The position numbers were made by a program, and so were the translations under genes. A stretch of DNA of 64,000 nt, taken from contig NZ_NTFY01000031.1 in the NCBI RefSeq assembly GCF_002289565.1, positions 1-64,000 of the forward strand. Direction: 5' to 3'. A model generated the notes under the pieces. The model did no database searches, was not told the origin of the DNA, and saw only the letters and a list, made by a program, of their open reading frames with translations. The first letter of the stretch is position 1; each line of letters starts with the position of its first letter. Shown one piece after another: positions 59,661-64,000 of this stretch. The DNA comes from Rhodopirellula sp. SM50. Lineage in GTDB: Bacteria; Planctomycetota; Planctomycetia; Pirellulales; Pirellulaceae.

Positions 59661-61625
59661 TCAATCCGTTGGGGATTCCGCTGCAAAGACGTGGAAGTAC
59701 AGCTGACGGTACACGAGAAAGTTGACCCAGTTGCGAAGTGCATACCCACAGTGCTTCAGGTTCTCGTCGCTATAGTTGTTCGACGCGCCGCCGCTGGGAT
59801 GGACGCCGTCGACAGAAATGATCGTACCGTCCCATGAGTGCCCTGGGCGAACACGCAAACACTCGGCGTGGAAGTCGGCCAGAGGTATTTGCTGCTGGCG
59901 GGCAATCGCGCGAATGATCTTGTTCGCGTCATCGACAGCTTCGTCGTGTCCGCGTCGCGGAGCAATGGTGTTCAGAATCGGCACGCAGTGAGCTGCCATG
60001 CACCTACGCACGACTTCCTCCAGGCCCGCACGATACCCTTCCGGGACCCGTCCACCGGAGATGTCGTTCGTGCCAACCATGATGATGGCCGCTTCCGGTT
60101 TCTGCTTTTCAAGCACGTTGTCCACCGCCTTCAAAACCTGACCCACACGCCAGCCGGAGTAGTTCCCGTGTTCGGGGCCCTTGTCGCGCGTTCCTTTCAC
60201 GTAGTCACGCCATCGCATCTTCTTGGGCCGATTCGGTAAACCATCATCATGCGTGAGATAGCGTTGTGGTTCGTCCCAGCCAATCGGTGTCCAAAAGGCC
60301 ATCGAATGCGTTATCGAATCACCGAACTGGGCGACATAGCCGGACTGACCATCAAATCTTTCGTGGACCTGGCGCATCGCGGCCAAGACTTGGGGTGGCT
60401 GGATTCCGGGTTTAATACGATCGGTAGCGGCTTGCTTGCGATCTGCTTTAAGCTTCTGCGGCAATTCGATCGCTTGGGTCACCGCCGACGGGGATAAGAA
60501 GTTCTGTCCCGCTCCCACCTTCCTCTCGGCCCATTCGTCTCTAACGACATTGCCACTTCGCACAATCTGACTCTCGCTAGCGATCTGCGGCGGCGCCCCG
60601 ATCAGCAAGTTTTTTTCGACCCGCAAACCGTCGTTTGACTTTTGTACCCAAATCAAACGCCGCATTCGGCTGTTCGGTTCCACCACCGTGTTATTTAGAA
60701 TCTGGCAACTTCGCGTATAGCAAGCCAGAATTCCGGTTTCCGGGCATTGGGAAACGAAGTTGTTTTGAGCGACACAGTTGATCGCTTGTAGCGGCGAGTA
60801 ACCCAACGATGGATTGCCAAGTGCGATGGCGATGTCGCAGTCGATGAAAATGTTTCGCTCAATCCTACAGCCGCGGCCATTCTCGGAAATGTAAATGCAT
60901 CCCCGACCTTCGCGTGTGCGGCCTTGGATGCCGATGAACACGTTGTCACTGATCGTCCAGTCGAGTGTATTCTTGACATCGATGCCTCCGATGTAGTTGC
61001 CGTTGTATGATTCGGTCGTGTCGGTCTCGTCGTCCGAGAATTGCTTTGCGCGATCGTTATAAAACAGGCAGAACTGAATACGGCAATCACGAGGTCCGTT
61101 GTCGCCCTTCTCTTCAGGCATCGCCGGTGCTTTCACGCCTCGCTGCCAGACGTTGTGAATCACGCAGTTGTGGATCGTGACTCTGTCCGCATCTCGATCC
61201 GAGTTGATCTTGATGCCATTCCACTTGACATTCTGAATCGTGAGATCAGCAATCGTCACGCCGGTGGCACCAGTGATGCCAATCAACTCGCCGTGTCGGC
61301 TCGCGGCGCCGTCGAGAATAACTTTATGCCGATCGCCCGACTGCCCTCGCAGCGTGACGTTGCTCGTTGTGATGGCAAAGAATCTCGGCATCATGTAGTG
61401 ACCATCGGCGACCAAAATCGTACCGCCGGGCTGTACCTCCTCCGCGGCTTGAAACAGTTCCTCAACGGAAGTTGTCAGGATGGTTTTTCCAACGGGCTGT
61501 GGCAGGCCGGGCGTTTCCGGGAACCAGGTTGCGTTGGGCGGTGCGGCCGGCAACACGATCGCTCCGGATACGCAATACGTCATCAATAAAATGACCGAGC
61601 ACGATCGAATCGTCTGACTAAGCAT
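59661..61625 (-). CDS. Secreted beta-helix / SGNH hydrolase fusion
   Basis: 654 residues. Signal peptide (MLSQTIRSCSVILLMTYCVSGAIVLPA). Residues about 50-350 form a right-handed parallel beta-helix (VTLRGQSGDRHKVILDG, GVTIADLTIQNVKWNGIKINSD, RVTIHNCVIHNVWQRGVK, CRIERNIFIDCDIAIALG), as in polysaccharide lyases and binding proteins. From about residue 425 there is an SGNH/GDSL esterase: VAQFGDSITHS (Ser), a Gly in GNYSGWR, MVGTNDISGG (Asn), and VDGVHPSGG (Asp-His). Probably binds and deacylates an extracellular glycan. The combination in one chain is uncommon; activity on any substrate is unknown. Confidence 0.85.
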   Translation of the reverse strand: MLSQTIRSCSVILLMTYCVSGAIVLPAAPPNATWFPETPGLPQPVGKTILTTSVEELFQAAEEVQPGGTILVADGHYMMPRFFAITTSNVTLRGQSGDRHKVILDGAASRHGELIGITGATGVTIADLTIQNVKWNGIKINSDRDADRVTIHNCVIHNVWQRGVKAPAMPEEKGDNGPRDCRIQFCLFYNDRAKQFSDDETDTTESYNGNYIGGIDVKNTLDWTISDNVFIGIQGRTREGRGCIYISENGRGCRIERNIFIDCDIAIALGNPSLGYSPLQAINCVAQNNFVSQCPETGILACYTRSCQILNNTVVEPNSRMRRLIWVQKSNDGLRVEKNLLIGAPPQIASESQIVRSGNVVRDEWAERKVGAGQNFLSPSAVTQAIELPQKLKADRKQAATDRIKPGIQPPQVLAAMRQVHERFDGQSGYVAQFGDSITHSMAFWTPIGWDEPQRYLTHDDGLPNRPKKMRWRDYVKGTRDKGPEHGNYSGWRVGQVLKAVDNVLEKQKPEAAIIMVGTNDISGGRVPEGYRAGLEEVVRRCMAAHCVPILNTIAPRRGHDEAVDDANKIIRAIARQQQIPLADFHAECLRVRPGHSWDGTIISVDGVHPSGGASNNYSDENLKHCGYALRNWVNFLVYRQLYFHVFAAESPTD

Positions 61626-62484
61626 GATAGCCTCCTCTCATTTCCAGTTTGCTGCTCTTGAGTATTTGAACATGCATGCAGGCCGGTGCGAGCCACCGAG
61701 ACTCAGAATTGCCCAAAAGGGTGACCATAAGGACGAACGGCACAGCTGATTCGATTTCGAAGGCGGGTGAACAGATTGGTCGCGAGACGGCTGCAGAACT
61801 CGCGCCCGCGAGGGCTAGACAAAAGCCTGTCCGAAGCCAACGACACGTTGGCGCGTCGTCGGGGGCATCAAAACTGATTCGGGGTTGCCTGCTCATTTCC
61901 CGTAATTCGGTCCAATCCATCCCAATGACTGCACCAAAGCGATTGGCCGAACTTGCGCTGGACGATGCAACCGACGCACGGTTGGTGTTCAGTGGGTGTT
62001 GCACGGTTGGCAAAACGATGGCGGCAAGACGATCACAGCCCGAAATTGTTTTGCCCCCATTGTTTGCCGTTCCTCCGTGGATGTGGCAGCGATGGTGCAT
62101 TGGGACCAATAGGTCGCGGAAAAGGGCGCAGGTACCAAAAATGCGAAGCACCCTTCGGGCCATTTGGTTTTTGGTACCTGACCGCTTTCCCGCTCGTCAA
62201 ACGCAACCCCAACGTTAACTCTGGACAAAGCACTGGGGGGATTTTTATATACCCCTGTCGCGAGCTTGTAGCTAGAATTGAATCGGTCGCCATTCTTGTC
62301 GTGACGTCGAGTGCCTCGGTGATGATGGCAAATGCGGCAACCCTTCCTGACAGGGACATTGAAGGTTCTCGCGTCGGGGAAAACCGCCAATTTTTTCGAG
62401 GGCTCGTGCGGGCGAGCTTCAGTGACGCGTCACACCGGCAGTTGCGATCGATGGTCATGAACCGATTTCATCAACAGGTTTCTT
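61626..62484. other. Long gap upstream of two divergent secreted-protein genes
   Basis: 859 bases. Open frames on both strands include the repeat at 62117-62211 and have no family match. TTTTTATATACCC near 62241-62253 is AT-rich in a GC-rich setting and could be a promoter element for the downstream gene, or a remnant. Nothing else recognised. Confidence 0.45.
62117..62211. repeat. Inverted copy of the 44037-44131 hairpin element
   Basis: GCGGAAAAGGGCGCAGGTACC ... (key words GCGCAGGTACC and GGTACCTGACCGC), then CGCTCGTCAAACGCAACCC. Reverse complement of the element at 44037-44131 including the GGGTTGCGTTTG flank. Stems and loop words (GCGAAGCACCC, GGGCCATTTGG) are conserved. Confidence 0.82.
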
Positions 62485-64000
62485 GTGTTTAGGAAAGAAC
62501 GTCGCAGATTTGCCTCGCGATGCGGCAAGCAAGCTCGTGGTACGAGACGCTTGCTGCGGAATGAGCGGTTGGAGAGTCGCACCTGTTTGGCGGCGGCTAT
62601 CGGACTCTCTGATTTGGATGCGCAGGTGGTGCTTTCGCCGGAGGCCGAGCCGATCGCCGCCGAGGGTTCTGCCTTTGAGCATCGCACCGAATCCGAGTCG
62701 GTTGATGACCAGTCCGACTCGGCGACGGCGCTGCAAACCCTGACCAATCGGGTTTCCTTCGCCGGTGAAGGGATCGGCACGCTGCGTGTCAGTCCGACCG
62801 GTGACCTGGGGCAACTGTTCTACCTGGACTACGACCAGTTGAATTATCGCTATCGATCGCCGACCGGTGAATTCGTTGAGGAGTTGATCACCGAGGTCGA
62901 AGGGTACAGTTGGCTATCGTCGACACGCGGAACCCCCGCACAACTTCTTTACCGATCCGATGGCAGCCCGATCGTTCTAATTGCGCAGGAACACGGATTC
63001 CTCGAATATCAACGGGATGCGTCGGGAACTTGGGCGCAGGCAAGTTCGGTGAGCTATGCACCGGAAATCCCATTTGAATTGACCGGGCATTTATTGGCCG
63101 AAGTCGGACCCGACGACGCGATTCACGTGATCGTGACGGCGGGCGATTGGTATTACGGCCGAATGCTCTATGCGACCAACCAATCGGGACAGTGGGCAAT
63201 CTCTGAGATTGTCGAGCCTGCGGCCTCAGGGCCTTATTATCACTTCGAGGCCCTGGATTCACGTTATGTATCGATGGCGGTGGATCCGAGCGACGGTTCG
63301 GTACATGTCTCATTCGCGCCGGAGTTTTTAGATTTTGGAGAGGGTGGTTTTCGACGTCCCTGGGATCAATTGGCTTACGTCTCGAATCGTTCGGGAACTT
63401 GGACAACCGAGATCGTCCACCAGCCGCGAGACGATTCCGGCCAAAGCGGACTGGCGTCTTCGATTGCAATCGCGCCCGACGGCCAGCCTGCGATCGCCAG
63501 TTTCTTTGTCGATAGGTACCAAACGGGATCGGCTGTCGCATCGCAGCTGCTGTTTCACCGACGCAATTCTGACGGCAACTGGATCAGCGAAGTTGTCGCG
63601 GATCGCGCTGATGGCTACGTTGCCGGCGATGGGGCAAAGTTCACAGGATTTGCGCCGCACCTTGTGTTTGATGCGATCGGACGTCCGCACATCGCATTTT
63701 CCGATCACGCTTCGGAGCACTTTCCGCAGTTCGGTGCCGAAGAGTTTGCAGGACAAATTCGCCATGCGGTCAAGCAAACGGGCCAATGGTCCATCAACAC
63801 GGTCTTTGCCCAGCAAAATCCGCTCAGGAGCATGATGGCGTTCCCGACAATGGCGATCCTGCCTCACGAAGTCATCTTCGTCGGCCTCCAGCGCATTAGC
63901 GAGTTGGACGAGAACCTGTTTGTCACCAACATCGCCTACAACTATGTCGAATCGATCGTCCCGCAAACCGGCCTAACCATCTCGGTTGCGGAGCGAAGCG
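62485..64000 (+). CDS. Large secreted protein, partial (runs off the window)
   Basis: At least 505 residues, open to the window end. GTG at 62485 is proposed; the frame opens at 62461 after a stop and has no early ATG. The N-terminus FRKERRRFASRCGKQ...RRLLRNERLESRTCLAAA matches the planctomycete-type secretion motif with E-x-LE-x-R followed by a hydrophobic residue and LA. The body is beta-rich with repeated phrases of the kind SPTGDLGQLFYLDYD, SSTRGTPAQLLYRSDGSPIVLIAQ, GPDDAIHVIVTAGDWYYG, AIAPDGQPAIASFFV and FDAIGRPHIAFSDH. These are spaced about 60-90 residues apart, as in a beta-propeller. Function unknown; it may have C-terminal domains beyond the window. Confidence 0.72.
   Translation, partial: MFRKERRRFASRCGKQARGTRRLLRNERLESRTCLAAAIGLSDLDAQVVLSPEAEPIAAEGSAFEHRTESESVDDQSDSATALQTLTNRVSFAGEGIGTLRVSPTGDLGQLFYLDYDQLNYRYRSPTGEFVEELITEVEGYSWLSSTRGTPAQLLYRSDGSPIVLIAQEHGFLEYQRDASGTWAQASSVSYAPEIPFELTGHLLAEVGPDDAIHVIVTAGDWYYGRMLYATNQSGQWAISEIVEPAASGPYYHFEALDSRYVSMAVDPSDGSVHVSFAPEFLDFGEGGFRRPWDQLAYVSNRSGTWTTEIVHQPRDDSGQSGLASSIAIAPDGQPAIASFFVDRYQTGSAVASQLLFHRRNSDGNWISEVVADRADGYVAGDGAKFTGFAPHLVFDAIGRPHIAFSDHASEHFPQFGAEEFAGQIRHAVKQTGQWSINTVFAQQNPLRSMMAFPTMAILPHEVIFVGLQRISELDENLFVTNIAYNYVESIVPQTGLTISVAERS

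Noticed and set aside
61618-62218. About 180-codon frames on both strands
   Set aside because: Both run through the 62117-62211 repeat, and neither resembles a known family.
63328-63966. Long minus-strand frames inside the final secreted protein gene
   Set aside because: They are antisense shadows of a plus-strand frame that stays open for over 500 codons with a plausible secretion motif.

Overview
The window is a high-GC bacterial chromosome segment that most resembles a planctomycete of the Pirellulaceae (Rhodopirellula/Stieleria-like). This is inferred from the gene mix: SHD1-like and SUKH/TPR proteins of planctomycete style, several membrane proteins with an N-terminal zinc ribbon, an aspartate kinase with a four-ACT regulatory tail, an arylsulfatase, a fused SecDF, an N-terminal EXLEXR-type secretion motif, and lipid A genes. 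I see about 44 intact protein genes, one tRNA, two decayed genes, and unusually dense intergenic repeats.

Layout. 0-5.2 kb: diheme cytochrome c peroxidase, mutY, a PDZ protein and small proteins including LapA. 5.3-8.1 kb: imuA-imuB mutasome genes, followed by two heptamer tandem arrays. 8.3-15.4 kb: a lipid kinase, an Omp85/BamA machine split into a POTRA gene and a barrel gene, a SUKH-TPR protein and an SHD1-like secreted protein. 15.5-19.2 kb: SDR enzyme, secreted protein, XylR-type regulator. 19.5-24.5 kb: aminotransferase, apgM-like gene and lysC on one strand, then a DUF4416 gene. 24.5-33.1 kb: RNase HII-like protein, Tat-exported TIM-barrel protein, an ompH-lpxC-lpxA-Gfo/Idh envelope cluster, and an M28-PDZ peptidase. 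33.6-39.1 kb: secDF, yajC, dgt. 39.4-53.5 kb: zinc-ribbon membrane proteins, thioredoxin-like protein, sulfatase, a zinc-free ribosomal bL36, larC, and an RND efflux pair.

53.9-59.6 kb starts with tRNA-Gln(TTG) and looks like accessory DNA: lower GC, small genes, an excisionase-like HTH, a kinase-like protein, and a decayed gene pair whose second member is an HNH endonuclease. No integrase or second attachment site is visible. 59.7-64 kb holds a beta-helix/SGNH fusion and the start of a large secreted protein that runs off the window.

The most unusual signal is the relation of repeats to gene ends. Three CDSs end inside the same GTGG-x-x-TAAGC repeat in the same reading frame. Three short-period arrays start at or within a few bases of stop codons. 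Several hairpin repeats lie within about 10 bases of stops. One repeat element is also embedded in frame in the imuA coding sequence. All functional names are from reading motifs; no database search was possible.
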